DNA of 64,000 nucleotides from Clostridiales bacterium (GCA_022785125.1 JALFRA010000027.1:45685-109684), one strand, 5' to 3'. Counted from the stretch's first letter, positions 52,452 through 61,803 are shown. Notes: generated by a model from the letters alone, not told the origin. Numbers and translations are program-made.

Positions 52452-53906
52452 ATGGATATGGCAAGCCAAGAAGGCAGCAAGATCAGCTTTTTTGGGCTGG
52501 TGGCCATGGGCATCGGCTGTATGCTGGGTACCAGCTGGCTGTTGCTCACCGGTACCTGGCTGGACACAGCGGGCGGACCACTAAATCTGGCGGTGGCCTT
52601 TATTTTGTGCATCATCATTGAGCTGCCCTTTGCCTTCGCCTACATGGAGGCCATCCCCATGTTCCCCCTGCCGGGAGGCGAGGTGGTGTACTCCTACGCC
52701 GCCTTTGGGCCCAGAGGGGGCTTCGCCGTGGGCTGGGCGGGCATCCTCATGAACACCATCGTATTTTGTTGGGTGGATCTGGCCGCTATCTCCCTGCTGG
52801 ACGAGCTGTTCCCTGTTCTGAAGGAGACTGCCGTTCTCTACCATGTGGGGGACTTCCCGGTGACCCTGCCCAACCTGGTCCTCCAGCTGCTGCTGGCGGG
52901 GGCCATCCTGTGGGTGCAGATCAAGGGGGCCAACGTGTGTGCTTCCCTGGCCAAGATCGCCACGGTGGTGCTGCTGGTCATGTGCGCCATTGGTCTGGCG
53001 GTGTGCTTTGCCTACTTCGACCCGGCGGTGTATGCCTCGGACGGAGGCATGGAGTTTGACTTTGCCGGTTCGGCCTCTCTGCTCTCCCTGCTGGTGTTCT
53101 CGGTGGCCGGATGGGAGACGGTGTCCAAGGCCGCCGCCGACGCCACCGGCCCCGCCGCCCGGAAGGCGGGGGCCGCCCTCATCACCTGTCTGATCCTGGT
53201 CACCGGCATTTTGTGCCTGGTGTCCACCGCTGTGGCGGGCTGTATGCCCTGGACTGATGCGGTGGGCCGCACCGCCCCCTTTGCCGATGTGCTGGTGTCC
53301 ATCACCGGCCTGCCCTGGGTGCGGCTTCTCTTCCTGGTCACCGCCTTTGTGGGGGCGGTGGGGGTGATGAACTCCACCCTCTACTCCTCCGCCCAGATGC
53401 TCTACGGCCTGTCCCGCTTTGCCCTGGTGTCCCGGAAGTTTGCCGTCCTCCACCCCAAGTATGGCACGCCGGTGCGGTGCATCTGCTTTACCGCCGCCTT
53501 TGTGGTGCTTACCCCCTTTACCGGCAAGCTGTTCTTCATCCCCTTCATCAACGTGGCCTCCCTGACCACCATTGTCATGTGGGTCATGTCCTTCGCGGCG
53601 GTGCTGTGGCTGCGGAAAACCCGCTCCGGTCTTCGCCGGCCGGTGTCCATGCCCGGCGGGAAGGTGACGGCGGTGTTTGGTGTACTGGCCTCGGCCTTCC
53701 TGGCGGGCAACATCCTGCTGCCCATGAGTCCCGGCGCCCTCAGCGGCCTGGAGTACGGCCTGGCGGCGGCTCTGGCGGTGCTGGGCTGGGTGCTCTACCA
53801 GTTCCGGGACCGGTCCGTGGGCGCCGCGGAGCGGGAAAAGCTGATTTTCGGGGACCTTCTGGCGGGAGAATTGCCCGCAACCCCTTGCAAAATCGAAGAA
53901 AAATGA
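52452..53906 (+). CDS. APC-family amino acid permease
   Basis: 484 aa with about twelve hydrophobic segments. The first helix carries the unwound substrate-site motif in LVAMGIGCMLGTSW. GGEVVYSYAAFGPRGGFAVG and the helix-6 region LLVFSVAGWETVSKAAADAT are typical of the APC superfamily, near the amino acid/polyamine group. Substrate cannot be predicted. An ATG at 52452 and one two codons later are both possible. Single-gene unit. Confidence 0.88.
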   Translation: MDMASQEGSKISFFGLVAMGIGCMLGTSWLLLTGTWLDTAGGPLNLAVAFILCIIIELPFAFAYMEAIPMFPLPGGEVVYSYAAFGPRGGFAVGWAGILMNTIVFCWVDLAAISLLDELFPVLKETAVLYHVGDFPVTLPNLVLQLLLAGAILWVQIKGANVCASLAKIATVVLLVMCAIGLAVCFAYFDPAVYASDGGMEFDFAGSASLLSLLVFSVAGWETVSKAAADATGPAARKAGAALITCLILVTGILCLVSTAVAGCMPWTDAVGRTAPFADVLVSITGLPWVRLLFLVTAFVGAVGVMNSTLYSSAQMLYGLSRFALVSRKFAVLHPKYGTPVRCICFTAAFVVLTPFTGKLFFIPFINVASLTTIVMWVMSFAAVLWLRKTRSGLRRPVSMPGGKVTAVFGVLASAFLAGNILLPMSPGALSGLEYGLAAALAVLGWVLYQFRDRSVGAAEREKLIFGDLLAGELPATPCKIEEK

Positions 53907-53909
53907 TAT

Positions 53910-53982
53910 ACTCAGCTTGTTGAACATTTTTGTTCCACAAGCTGAGTGAACTGATGGAACCTTTGTAAAGGTTCCATCAGTT
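53910..53982 (+). terminator. Two tandem hairpins after the permease gene
   Basis: The first (53910-53947) pairs ACTCAGCTTGT with ACAAGCTGAGT and contains GAAC-ATTTTT-GTTC. The second (53949-53982) is AACTGATGGAACCTTT-GT-AAAGGTTCCATCAGTT. Neither is followed by a long T run, yet both are strong stems; they may end the permease mRNA or form part of the asnS leader. Confidence 0.55.
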
Positions 53983-54034
53983 GTTGACTGGACGCGAAAG
54001 ACAACCCTGACGGTTTTCTTTCACACTATCTTTC

Positions 54035-54062
54035 CCTCCGAGATCTGAGTCCGGAGGTTTTT
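54035..54062 (+). terminator. Attenuator-like hairpin upstream of asnS
   Basis: CCTCCG-N11-CGGAGG followed by T5, about 60 bases before the asnS start. The canonical T-box sequence (AGGGTGG...ACCGCG) is absent, so if this is an attenuator it works by another mechanism. Confidence 0.4.
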
Positions 54063-54121
54063 CAGCAAGTTGGAGCAATCCCCCCACTGAGACCAATTTT
54101 TACGAATCGAGGGAAATGGAA

Positions 54122-55516
<1,395 letters not shown>

Positions 55517-55530
55517 TTGAAAAGGAAAGA

Positions 55531-55576
55531 GGGCCCCGATGTGGTACTGTTTTGTGCAGCTCCACGTCGGGGCCCC
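55531..55576 (+). terminator. asnS terminator
   Basis: GGGCCCCGATGTGG paired with CCACGTCGGGGCCC across a 17-base loop, followed by ATTTTA. Confidence 0.75.
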
Positions 55577-55762
55577 ATTTTAAATGGGGCGGCGCTTGCG
55601 CCGTACAAGCGTTTTGCCCATGGGGCAAAACCTTGGCGCAGGGCGGATTCACTCCGCCCGCGCAGGATCAAAAGGGGTCCCCGGACACGCCGGCGTGTCC
55701 GGGGCGGAGCTGCATCCCCGTACTGTGGGCAACGCTGATTTCTAATTGAGAAGGAAAGAGAA

Positions 55763-55810
55763 CCCCGATGGGGCGCTGCATTGAGCAGCGCCTCGTCGGG
55801 GCTCTTTTTA
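55763..55810 (+). terminator. Second terminator after the duplicated asnS end
   Basis: CCCCGATGGGGCGCTGC and GCAGCGCCTCGTCGGGG form a long stem with one bulge, followed by CTCTTTTTA. Confidence 0.8.
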
Positions 55811-55816
55811 TATACT

Positions 55817-55852
55817 GGGCGGGCGACCGCAAGGGTCGCCCCTACAATAGGA
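55817..55852. repeat. Short copy of the GGGCGACC/GGGTCGCCCC repeat
   Basis: GGGCGGGCGACCGCAAGGGTCGCCCCTAC-type sequence matching the first hairpin at 10990. Non-coding. Confidence 0.6.
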
Positions 55853-55866
55853 ACTAAATTTGCGGA

Positions 55867-56040
55867 TCAATCACCCCGTATCAGCTCTGGGTTCAGATAG
55901 GTAAAAATAGCTACACCCGGAAGAACCAAAAATTGGCTATAGTCCCCCAGAACAGGATGCAACAGAAAAGATAGGGCCAAAAAAAGTAGAACAGCCCCAA
56001 TTCCAATTAAAACCCTAATCCACATTGGCCACTTCATCAT
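55867..56040 (-). CDS. Small membrane protein divergent from an XRE regulator
   Basis: 57 aa, starting MMKWPMWIRVLIGIGAVLLF and ending NPELIRGD. Two hydrophobic segments are visible (residues 8-28 and 38-48). It is AT-rich like the neighbouring XRE gene. An extended -10 promoter (TGA-TATAAT, -10 at 56077-56082) lies 37 bases upstream. No strong ribosome-binding site is seen, so translation is not certain. Confidence 0.5.
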   Translation of the reverse strand: MMKWPMWIRVLIGIGAVLLFLALSFLLHPVLGDYSQFLVLPGVAIFTYLNPELIRGD

Positions 56041-56057
56041 GATAATTTACCATACTT

Positions 56058-56127
56058 AAATTCGTTATTGCGAAACATTATATCATAAGAAATGGATAAA
56101 CTCCACTCATAAATTCTTTATTACGAA
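56058..56127. promoter_or_regulatory. Two direct repeats between divergent genes, probable operators
   Basis: AAATTCGTTATTGCGAA (56058-56074) and AAATTCTTTATTACGAA (56111-56127) match at 15 of 17 positions. The first contains the inverted arms TTCG and CGAA. It lies just downstream of the leftward -10 (56077-56082), and the second lies 14 bases before the XRE start. The placement fits repression by the small XRE protein. Confidence 0.6.
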
Positions 56128-56141
56128 TTATGGGTGGAGCT

Positions 56142-56381
56142 ATGCAGAAAATTCGACCAGATCTGGATATCGGACACAATATTCAAATACTGCGGCGGGG
56201 AGCGGGCATGACTCAGGATCAGGTCGTGGCAAAGCTTCAGCTGATGGGTCTGAATATATCCAAAAGCACCTATGCCAAGCTGGAAACCAACCGTATGAAT
56301 ATCAAGGTAAGCGAACTGGTGGCGCTGAAAGAGATTTTTCAGGCGGAATACTGTGACTTTTTTGTGGGACTGGAACTTTGA
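56142..56381 (+). CDS. Small XRE-family regulator
   Basis: 79 aa from the ATG at 56142, which follows GGTGGAG; an ATG four codons earlier has no such site. Nearly the whole protein is a helix-turn-helix domain (IGHNIQILRRGAGMTQDQVV; ISKSTYAKLETNRMNIKVSE; LVALKEIFQ). There is no effector domain, so it resembles phage-repressor-like or operon-local regulators. The two repeats upstream are likely its sites. Confidence 0.8.
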   Translation: MQKIRPDLDIGHNIQILRRGAGMTQDQVVAKLQLMGLNISKSTYAKLETNRMNIKVSELVALKEIFQAEYCDFFVGLEL

Positions 56382-56385
56382 TATG

Positions 56386-56419
56386 AAGGAGCCTGGGCGT
56401 ATTGCGCCGAGGCTCCTTT
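56386..56419. terminator. Bidirectional terminator
   Basis: AAGGAGCCT-GGGCGTATTGCGCCG-AGGCTCCTT, between the converging XRE and glycosyltransferase genes. Confidence 0.75.
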
Positions 56420-57702
56420 TATCCCTCCAGCAGGGGCAGCAGCTGATTGCGGTAGATCCATGCGTCATTGTACTGATTGCGCACAATGGTCTTGGCGTTC
56501 AGGCTCCGGTCCTCCCGCATCAGATTGACGATGGCCCGCCCATGCTCCTCATAGTAGGCCTGCTCGGAAGGGGAGTAGCTCTCGTGGGTGTCAAAGCCGA
56601 AGTTCCGGGCGTCCCACCGCATGAAGTAGGCCCCCAGACGCTCCCCCAGTTCCTTCAGGGCGGGGACGGCCTGGTTGAGCACCAGGAAATTGCCCCGGCT
56701 GGTGGCCTCCAGCACGGTGAGGCCAAAGGACTCGGAGTAGGAGGGGCAGATGAACAGGTTGGACAGCTGGAACAGCTCAAACACCCCCTGCCGGGGAAAG
56801 CCGTCAGGAAAGCCGATGTCCGAGGTGAAGAGCAGGTCCTCGTCCCGCAGACCGAACTTTTTGCCCTCGGTGCGGATCATGGCCTTGTAGACCCTGGGCG
56901 GGATATCGGCGCTGGGGAAGTCGCAGAAGATGACCTTGATGTCCTGCTCTGTGGCGGTGCGGATGGCGCCCGCCAGGGCGGCCACCTTCTCCAGCCGCTT
57001 GCCGGTGGTGAGCCGGGCCGGGTAGACTGCCAGCAGCTCCGGCCGGATCAGATCCATGTGCCGGGCCACCTCCTGTGCCGCCTCGCTCATGGAGGGAATG
57101 AGGGGCAAGGTGTTGTAGACCACGGCGCACCGCCCCTCCGGCACGTCGTACTGCCGGGCCAGGGCCGGGATGCCCGAGCGGGTGGGGTAGACAAATTTGG
57201 TCCGGGGCAGGTCGGTAAACCGGGCAGAGAAGGGATATTCCATCGTCTGAGGCCGGGCCGCCGGAAAGGAGTGGGTGAAGGCCAGAAAACGCAGGTGGGG
57301 CAGCTCCTGCTGGGCCTTGCGGATGGCGATGTTGTGGACCAGGTGCCAGCCCTGGTAGAGAATATCATGGAGGATGCACACATCCACATCTTTTAAATGG
57401 GTCACAAAATCACTGGCGATGTGGTCGGCCTCCTCAAAGAAGGTATCGTGAACCTGTCCGGTGGGGGAGGAGTAGTCGTGCCACTGGATGGCCCTCCCGT
57501 GGAGGGCATTTGTGATCTTGACCCACTCCAGCCGCTCATCCGCAAAAATACCGGTCCGATCCTGGTCGGGGCAGGTTTCACTGACCAGCATCTTCACGGA
57601 CACCCCGGCCTCCAGCAGCATCCGGATCTGGTCCGCCGCCACATTCACCAGGGAGTAGGTGGGGGACAGGCCGGAAAACATGGTCAACAGAGCCACCTTC
57701 AT
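56419..57702 (-). CDS. Glycosyltransferase, GT4-like
   Basis: 427 aa. The N-terminal Rossmann domain (KVALLTMFSGLSPTYSLVNV) is followed by a C-terminal GT-B domain with LLAVYPARLTTGKRLEKVAA and the donor-binding motif ICPSYSESFGLTVLEATSRG near 335-352, whose paired Glu residues mark retaining GT4 enzymes. It is cytosolic. It lies 69 bases downstream of the poly-Ser/Thr surface protein, separated only by a hairpin, so some read-through is likely. A role in glycosylating that protein is possible but unproven. Confidence 0.82.
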   Translation of the reverse strand: MKVALLTMFSGLSPTYSLVNVAADQIRMLLEAGVSVKMLVSETCPDQDRTGIFADERLEWVKITNALHGRAIQWHDYSSPTGQVHDTFFEEADHIASDFVTHLKDVDVCILHDILYQGWHLVHNIAIRKAQQELPHLRFLAFTHSFPAARPQTMEYPFSARFTDLPRTKFVYPTRSGIPALARQYDVPEGRCAVVYNTLPLIPSMSEAAQEVARHMDLIRPELLAVYPARLTTGKRLEKVAALAGAIRTATEQDIKVIFCDFPSADIPPRVYKAMIRTEGKKFGLRDEDLLFTSDIGFPDGFPRQGVFELFQLSNLFICPSYSESFGLTVLEATSRGNFLVLNQAVPALKELGERLGAYFMRWDARNFGFDTHESYSPSEQAYYEEHGRAIVNLMREDRSLNAKTIVRNQYNDAWIYRNQLLPLLEG

Positions 57703-57729
57703 ACCAAATACCTCCTTGTCCGGATGGAA

Positions 57730-57767
57730 AACCGTGGCGCGGCAGAATCTTTTGCCGCGCCACGGTT
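57730..57767 (-). terminator. Terminator of the poly-Ser/Thr protein gene
   Basis: AACCGTGGCGCGGCA-N7-TGCCGCGCCACGGTT, perfect stem. Read leftward the T run is weak (TTTTCC), so read-through into the glycosyltransferase is plausible. Confidence 0.65.
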
Positions 57768-57771
57768 GGGT

Positions 57772-59064
57772 TTAAGGCATATCGCTGTCACAGAGACAGT
57801 CGTCAAAGAGTTCCAGCTTCTGCTTCAGAATAAGTTCCAGACTGGAAACCGCGTCCACCATGGACTCCACAGACTGGTTGGCCTGCAGAATGGTGTCGGT
57901 TCTGAGATCCTCAAGAGACAGGATCTTCTGCAGTTTCTCCCCCTCCGCGTTGAGGATGTGGGACAGGGCGGCCTGCTGGAGGGCCACCGACTCAAACAGG
58001 TCGGTGATGGCCTGGCTCCGGGGCTGCGGGACCGCCGTGGTGGTGGAGGTGGTGCTGGTGGTGGAAGTGGTGGTCGTAGTGGTGGTCGTAGTGGTGGTCG
58101 TAGTGCTGGTCGTGGTACTGGTGGTGCTGCTTGTGGTGCTGGTGGTCGTGGTCGTACTGGTAGTGGTAGTCGTGGTCGTAGTTGTGGTCGTAGTTGTGGT
58201 TGTGGTGGAAGTGCTGCTGGAGGTGGTGGTGCTGGTGGTCAGCAGACAGCCGGTGGGCTCGGACAGCTCGCCCTCAAACAGCTCGTTGTGGCTTTCCGCG
58301 TTGCCGGCGTAGCTGTCAAAGATGATGTTGCCGTTGATCTGGCTGAAAGTGGTGGCCGCAGCGGCGAAGGGAGCCAGGACGGAGCCGTAGATGGCGGTGG
58401 TGCTGTTGGACCAGGTCAGGGCCTCGGGGAAGTTCCACAGGATCTTCCGGGCATTTTCCCTGGTAGCGGCGGTACCGTTGCGGAAGATCTGGTAACTGCC
58501 GTACAGAATGTTGGCCCCCTCCACGTTGATGAGGATGGTGGAATTGATGGGAGCGATGATGTTGATGCCGTTGAGCTGGTCGAGGGACAGACCGGAGCCG
58601 TACAGGTTGGCGCTGTCCAGCCGGAAGATGTTCAGGGTCTCATCGGTGCCGGTGAGGTTGAGCTGGCCGAATACAACGGTGCCGGTACCGTTGGCATCCA
58701 GACTGCTCCAGAACAGGGAAGCACATTTCAGATAGCGCTCCGCCTCGACAAAGTCAATGGGCGTGCCGGTGGTCAGAGCGCCGTTGGGATTGCCCATGGT
58801 GTAGTTGATCACCGTGCTGGTGGGGCTGATGACGGTGTTTCCGCTGGCGTTGGAGCCGCCGGACACGTTGACAGCGCCGCCCACCACAAAGGATGGATCG
58901 GTGCCAGCCGGAGGCAGGGGGGTGATGCCTGCGCCCACGCCGTAGTTGCTCAGCACGGCGTTGCCGCCCACGGCCACCCGGCCCTCCGCGTCGGTGTTGC
59001 TCAGGCTCAGATTGCCGAATACGAATACATTATAGTCATTGGCAAGGCCAAAATTGATCGCCAT
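57772..59064 (-). CDS. Choice-of-anchor-A-type surface protein with poly-Ser/Thr tract
   Basis: 430 aa. It starts MAINFGLANDYNVFVFGNLS with no signal peptide, preceded by GGGAGG. Residues 1-270 match the choice-of-anchor A domain (FVFGNLSLSNTDAEGRVAVG; GGSNASGNTVI; SVLAPFAAAATTFSQINGN). Residues about 278-345 are almost only Ser and Thr. The last 80 residues form a helical domain (AITDLFESVALQQAALSHIL; NAEGEKLQKI) nearly the same as the small protein encoded upstream. Lack of a signal peptide plus a sigma-K-like promoter suggests assembly onto the spore from the mother cell. The Ser/Thr tract is a natural O-glycosylation target. Confidence 0.8.
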   Translation of the reverse strand: MAINFGLANDYNVFVFGNLSLSNTDAEGRVAVGGNAVLSNYGVGAGITPLPPAGTDPSFVVGGAVNVSGGSNASGNTVISPTSTVINYTMGNPNGALTTGTPIDFVEAERYLKCASLFWSSLDANGTGTVVFGQLNLTGTDETLNIFRLDSANLYGSGLSLDQLNGINIIAPINSTILINVEGANILYGSYQIFRNGTAATRENARKILWNFPEALTWSNSTTAIYGSVLAPFAAAATTFSQINGNIIFDSYAGNAESHNELFEGELSEPTGCLLTTSTTTSSSTSTTTTTTTTTTTTTTTTSTTTTTSTTSSTTSTTTSTTTTTTTTTTTTTSTTSTTSTTTAVPQPRSQAITDLFESVALQQAALSHILNAEGEKLQKILSLEDLRTDTILQANQSVESMVDAVSSLELILKQKLELFDDCLCDSDMP

Positions 59065-59111
59065 AGCAGGTCCTCCCGAGAAAGAATATGAGAGTATCTC
59101 ATGTGTACTGC

Positions 59112-59139
59112 TATTCTATGCGGCGTGTCCCCGTTTGGT
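59112..59139 (-). promoter_or_regulatory. Sigma-K-like promoter 1
   Basis: On the minus strand AC (59138-59139, within ACC), a 17-base gap and CATAGAATA (59112-59120), fitting the sigma-K pattern AC-N16/17-CATANNNTA. It lies 47 bases before the surface protein start. Confidence 0.55.
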
Positions 59140-59141
59140 TC

Positions 59142-59173
59142 CAAAAAGGCGGGGCTCCATGGGGGAGCCCCGC
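59142..59173 (-). terminator. Terminator of the small helical protein gene
   Basis: GCGGGGCTCCC-CCAT-GGAGCCCCGCCTTTTTGG read on the minus strand, with a T5 tail. It ends just before sigma-K-like promoter 1. Confidence 0.85.
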
Positions 59174-59187
59174 CCGCGGTGATTTGC

Positions 59188-59484
59188 TTACTCCTGGGCA
59201 GCCTCTTCGGCGGGCTTGCACAGGCAGCCCTCGAAGGCAGACAGCTTGGAGTGGAGGATCATCTCCAGCCGGGACACAGCGTTGACCATGGACTCCACCG
59301 ACTTGTTGGTGGCAAGCAGCACCTCGGGGGTAACGTCCTCCAGGGCGACCATCTTCTGGATCTTCTCACCCTCGGCATTGAGGATGTGGGACAGAGCGGT
59401 CTCCTGAAGAGCCACAGACTCGATGATATCGGTGATGGCCTGGGTGCGGGTGGTGTTGCTGGAGGTGATAACGGGCATTCCCAT
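59188..59484 (-). CDS. Small helical protein sharing the surface-protein C-terminal domain
   Basis: 98 aa from the ATG at 59482-59484, with AAGGAG eleven bases upstream. After a short Ser/Thr-rich start (MGMPVITSSNTTRTQ), residues 16-85 are helical (AITDIIESVALQETALSHIL; NAEGEKIQKMVALEDV; ESMVNAVSRLEMILHSK) and nearly match the end of the poly-Ser/Thr protein. A CLCKPAEE tail follows. No signal peptide. The shared domain is probably an assembly or docking module. Similar short proteins seem frequent in spore-forming Clostridia; a database check is needed. Confidence 0.7.
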   Translation of the reverse strand: MGMPVITSSNTTRTQAITDIIESVALQETALSHILNAEGEKIQKMVALEDVTPEVLLATNKSVESMVNAVSRLEMILHSKLSAFEGCLCKPAEEAAQE

Positions 59485-59527
59485 AATAGCGTATGCTCCT
59501 TCAAGTGTATTGAGCGTCTGCTCGCAG

Positions 59528-59555
59528 TATGCTATGCCCGCCGGAGAGAAAGGGT
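59528..59555 (-). promoter_or_regulatory. Sigma-K-like promoter 2
   Basis: On the minus strand AC (59554-59555, within ACC), a 17-base gap and CATAGCATA (59528-59536). It differs from promoter 1 by one base in the -10, has the same spacing, and lies 43 bases before the small protein start. Confidence 0.55.
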
Positions 59556-59592
59556 GACAAAAAGAGCGCCCTGCATCATGCAGAGCGCTCTC
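59556..59592 (-). terminator. thrS terminator
   Basis: Read leftward, AGAGCGC-T-CTGCATGATGCAG-G-GCGCTCT followed by T5 ends the thrS transcript. Confidence 0.8.
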
Positions 59593-59599
59593 TGAAAAA

Positions 59600-61405
59600 T
59601 CAAATCTTCTGTTCAATGGACTTGGAGTCCACCTCGTCCTTCAGCTTCTCCACAAAAGCGTCGAAGGCCATGACGGTCTGCTCGCCCTTGCGGTTGCGGA
59701 CGGCCACCTCGCCGCTCTCCACTTCCTTGTCGCCGATGACCAGCATATAGGGAACCTTCTCCAGCTGGGCCTCCCGGATCTTCTTGCCGATCTTCTCGTT
59801 GCGCTCGTCCACCTCCACGCGGTAGCCCTGAGCGGACAGCTTGTTCTTCAGCTCATAGCTGTACTCGGCAGCGCGGTCGGTGATGGGCAGGATACGGATC
59901 TGCTCGGGGGACATCCAGGTGGGCAGGGCGCCGGCGTACTCCTCCAGCAGGTAGGCCAGGGTGCGCTCGTAGCAGCCCAGGGAGGTGCGGTGGATGATAT
60001 AGGGGGTCTTTTTCTGACCGTCGGCGTCCACATACTCCATGCCGAACTGCTTGGCCAGCAGCATATCGATCTGGATGGTGACCAGAGTGTCCTCCTTGCC
60101 GAACACGTTCTTATACTGAATGTCCAGCTTGGGGCCGTAGAAGGCGGCCTCGTCGATGCCGATGGTGTACTCCACACCCAGGTCGTCCAGGATCTGGCCC
60201 ATGACCTTCTGAGCGGTCTCCCACTGCTCGGCGGTACCCTCGTACTTGTTGTTGGGGTTGGCGGGGTCCCACTGGGAGAAGCGGAAGGTACACTTGTCCA
60301 GCAGGCCCACGGTGCCCAGGCAGTACTTGGCCAGGTCCAGACAGCCCTTGAACTCCTGCTCCAGCTGCTCAGGACGGAGGATCAGGTGGCCCTCGGAGAT
60401 GGTGAACTGGCGGACACGGATCAGGCCGTGCATCTCGCCGGAGTCCTCGTTGCGGAAGAGGGTAGAGGTTTCGCCCAGGCGCATGGGCAGGTCCCGGTAG
60501 CTGCGGCCCCGGTTCAGGAACACCTGGTACTGGAAGGGGCAGGTCATGGGACGGAGAGCAAAGCACTCCTTCTCCTCATCCTGGGGATCGCCCAGCACGA
60601 ACATACCGTCCAGATAGTGATCCCAGTGGCCGGAGATCTTGTACAGCTCCCGTTTGGCCATGTAGGGGGTCTTGGTCAGCAGATAGCCCCGCTTCTGCTC
60701 CTCGTCCTCCACCCAGCGCTGCAGGGTCTGGATGGTGCGGGCGCCCTTGGGCAGGATGATGGGCAGGCCCTGGCCGATCACGTCCACGGTGGTGAAGTAG
60801 CCCAGCTCCCGACCCAGCTTGTTGTGGTCACGCTTAAGGGCGTCCTCACGCTGCTTCAGCCAGGCGTCCAGTTCGTCCTTCTTGGGGAAGGCGATGCCGT
60901 AGATGCGCTGGAGGGTCTCCCGGTTGGAGTCGCCCCGCCAGTAGGCGGAGTTGCAGGCGGTGAGCTTGATGGCGTTGCCCTTGATGCGGCCGGTGGAGTC
61001 CAGGTGGGGGCCGGCGCACAGGTCGGTGAACTCGCCCTGCTTGTAGAAGGAGATCACCGCCTCCTCGGGCAGGTCGCGGATGAGCTCCACCTTAAAGGGC
61101 TCACCCTTCTCCTCCATCAGCTTGAGGGCCTCGGCACGGGGCAGCTCAAACCGCTCCAGCTTCAGCTTCTCCTTGCAGATCTTTCGCATCTCGCCCTCGA
61201 TCTGCTCCAGATGCTCGGGGGTAAAGGAGAAGGGGGCGTCCATATCGTAGTAGAAGCCCTCCTCAATAGCGGGGCCGATGGCCAGCTTCACCTCGGGCCA
61301 CAGGCGCTTGACGGCCTGAGCCATCACATGGGAGCAGGTGTGCCAGTAGGTCTGGCGGTATTCAGGGTTTTCAAAGGTAAATTCGTTCTTGACTTCTTCG
61401 GACAT
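59600..61405 (-). CDS. thrS: Threonyl-tRNA synthetase lacking the TGS domain
   Basis: 601 aa from an ATG preceded by AAGGAGG. The usual N-terminal TGS domain (about 60 residues) is missing. The protein begins directly with the editing/N2 domain (HTCSHVMAQAVKRLWPEVKL, containing the HxxxH zinc-type motif, and CAGPHL later). The class II core has GFYYDMD, motif 2 FRNEDSGEMHGLIRVRQF and motif 3 HRTSLGCYERTLAYLLE. The anticodon domain is at 505-595. The upstream T-box controls it in response to uncharged tRNA-Thr. Confidence 0.95.
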   Translation of the reverse strand: MSEEVKNEFTFENPEYRQTYWHTCSHVMAQAVKRLWPEVKLAIGPAIEEGFYYDMDAPFSFTPEHLEQIEGEMRKICKEKLKLERFELPRAEALKLMEEKGEPFKVELIRDLPEEAVISFYKQGEFTDLCAGPHLDSTGRIKGNAIKLTACNSAYWRGDSNRETLQRIYGIAFPKKDELDAWLKQREDALKRDHNKLGRELGYFTTVDVIGQGLPIILPKGARTIQTLQRWVEDEEQKRGYLLTKTPYMAKRELYKISGHWDHYLDGMFVLGDPQDEEKECFALRPMTCPFQYQVFLNRGRSYRDLPMRLGETSTLFRNEDSGEMHGLIRVRQFTISEGHLILRPEQLEQEFKGCLDLAKYCLGTVGLLDKCTFRFSQWDPANPNNKYEGTAEQWETAQKVMGQILDDLGVEYTIGIDEAAFYGPKLDIQYKNVFGKEDTLVTIQIDMLLAKQFGMEYVDADGQKKTPYIIHRTSLGCYERTLAYLLEEYAGALPTWMSPEQIRILPITDRAAEYSYELKNKLSAQGYRVEVDERNEKIGKKIREAQLEKVPYMLVIGDKEVESGEVAVRNRKGEQTVMAFDAFVEKLKDEVDSKSIEQKI

Positions 61406-61439
61406 AAATAAGACCTCCTTGTAAATTGGGGCGGAGGGT

Positions 61440-61800
61440 AAAGAAAACGCCTCACCCCTGATTGGTCAGGGGTGAGGCGCAAAAACGTCCCACGGTTCCA
61501 CCCTGCTTGCAAGTAGCGTTTGAGCCGTCGCGAGCAGCGCGGATGGACCGGAGCAAGGGCGAGGGGAGGGCCGTAAGGCCCGGACACCAGCCCGAGTCGG
61601 AGGGAAGCCGCGCGTCGCGAGCAGACGAAACGTGATCGCTTGCCGCTTGTGACTTTCTGTAACGGGAAAGTCCCGGCCCGGTCGTCCCGGGCGGCTCAGG
61701 AGTGGTACAGCCGCCGCGTATCGTGGTGCCCTTCCACCAAACAGGCCCCTCTCTGTCCGCCGCTGTGCGGTTTCTTCTCCATCGTTGCCATTTTAACGAC
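61440..61800 (-). ncRNA. T-box riboswitch of thrS
   Basis: On the minus strand the conserved T-box core reads CAGGGTGGAACCGTGG (about 61490-61505). It is followed by a strong terminator (GCCTCACCCCTG-ACCAAT-CAGGGGTGAGGC, 61449-61479) with TTTTC, some 45 bases before thrS. Stem I lies near the 5-prime end, with an AGAGAGG motif near 61740 and a candidate ACC threonine specifier in CTGTACCACTCC. Between stem I and the T-box is a GC-rich stretch of about 150 bases, longer than usual. Confidence 0.88.
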
Positions 61801-61803
61801 AAA

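Noticed and set aside
52581..53927. Leftward frame antisense to the APC permease
   Set aside because: Composition (His/Gly/Gln-rich) is typical of a complementary frame; the rightward frame has clear membrane helices.
53907..54115. T-box leader for asnS
   Set aside because: The conserved AGGGTGG...ACC sequence is absent; only hairpins are present.
55517..55738. Short frames in the duplicated asnS tail
   Set aside because: They cover terminator stems and palindromes and have no starts with ribosome-binding sites.
58020..58240. Tandem short repeats that could suggest a CRISPR-like or satellite array
   Set aside because: They are the Ser/Thr codons of the surface protein; no constant repeat with unique spacers exists. 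The antisense frame of repeated Val/Gly is a shadow.
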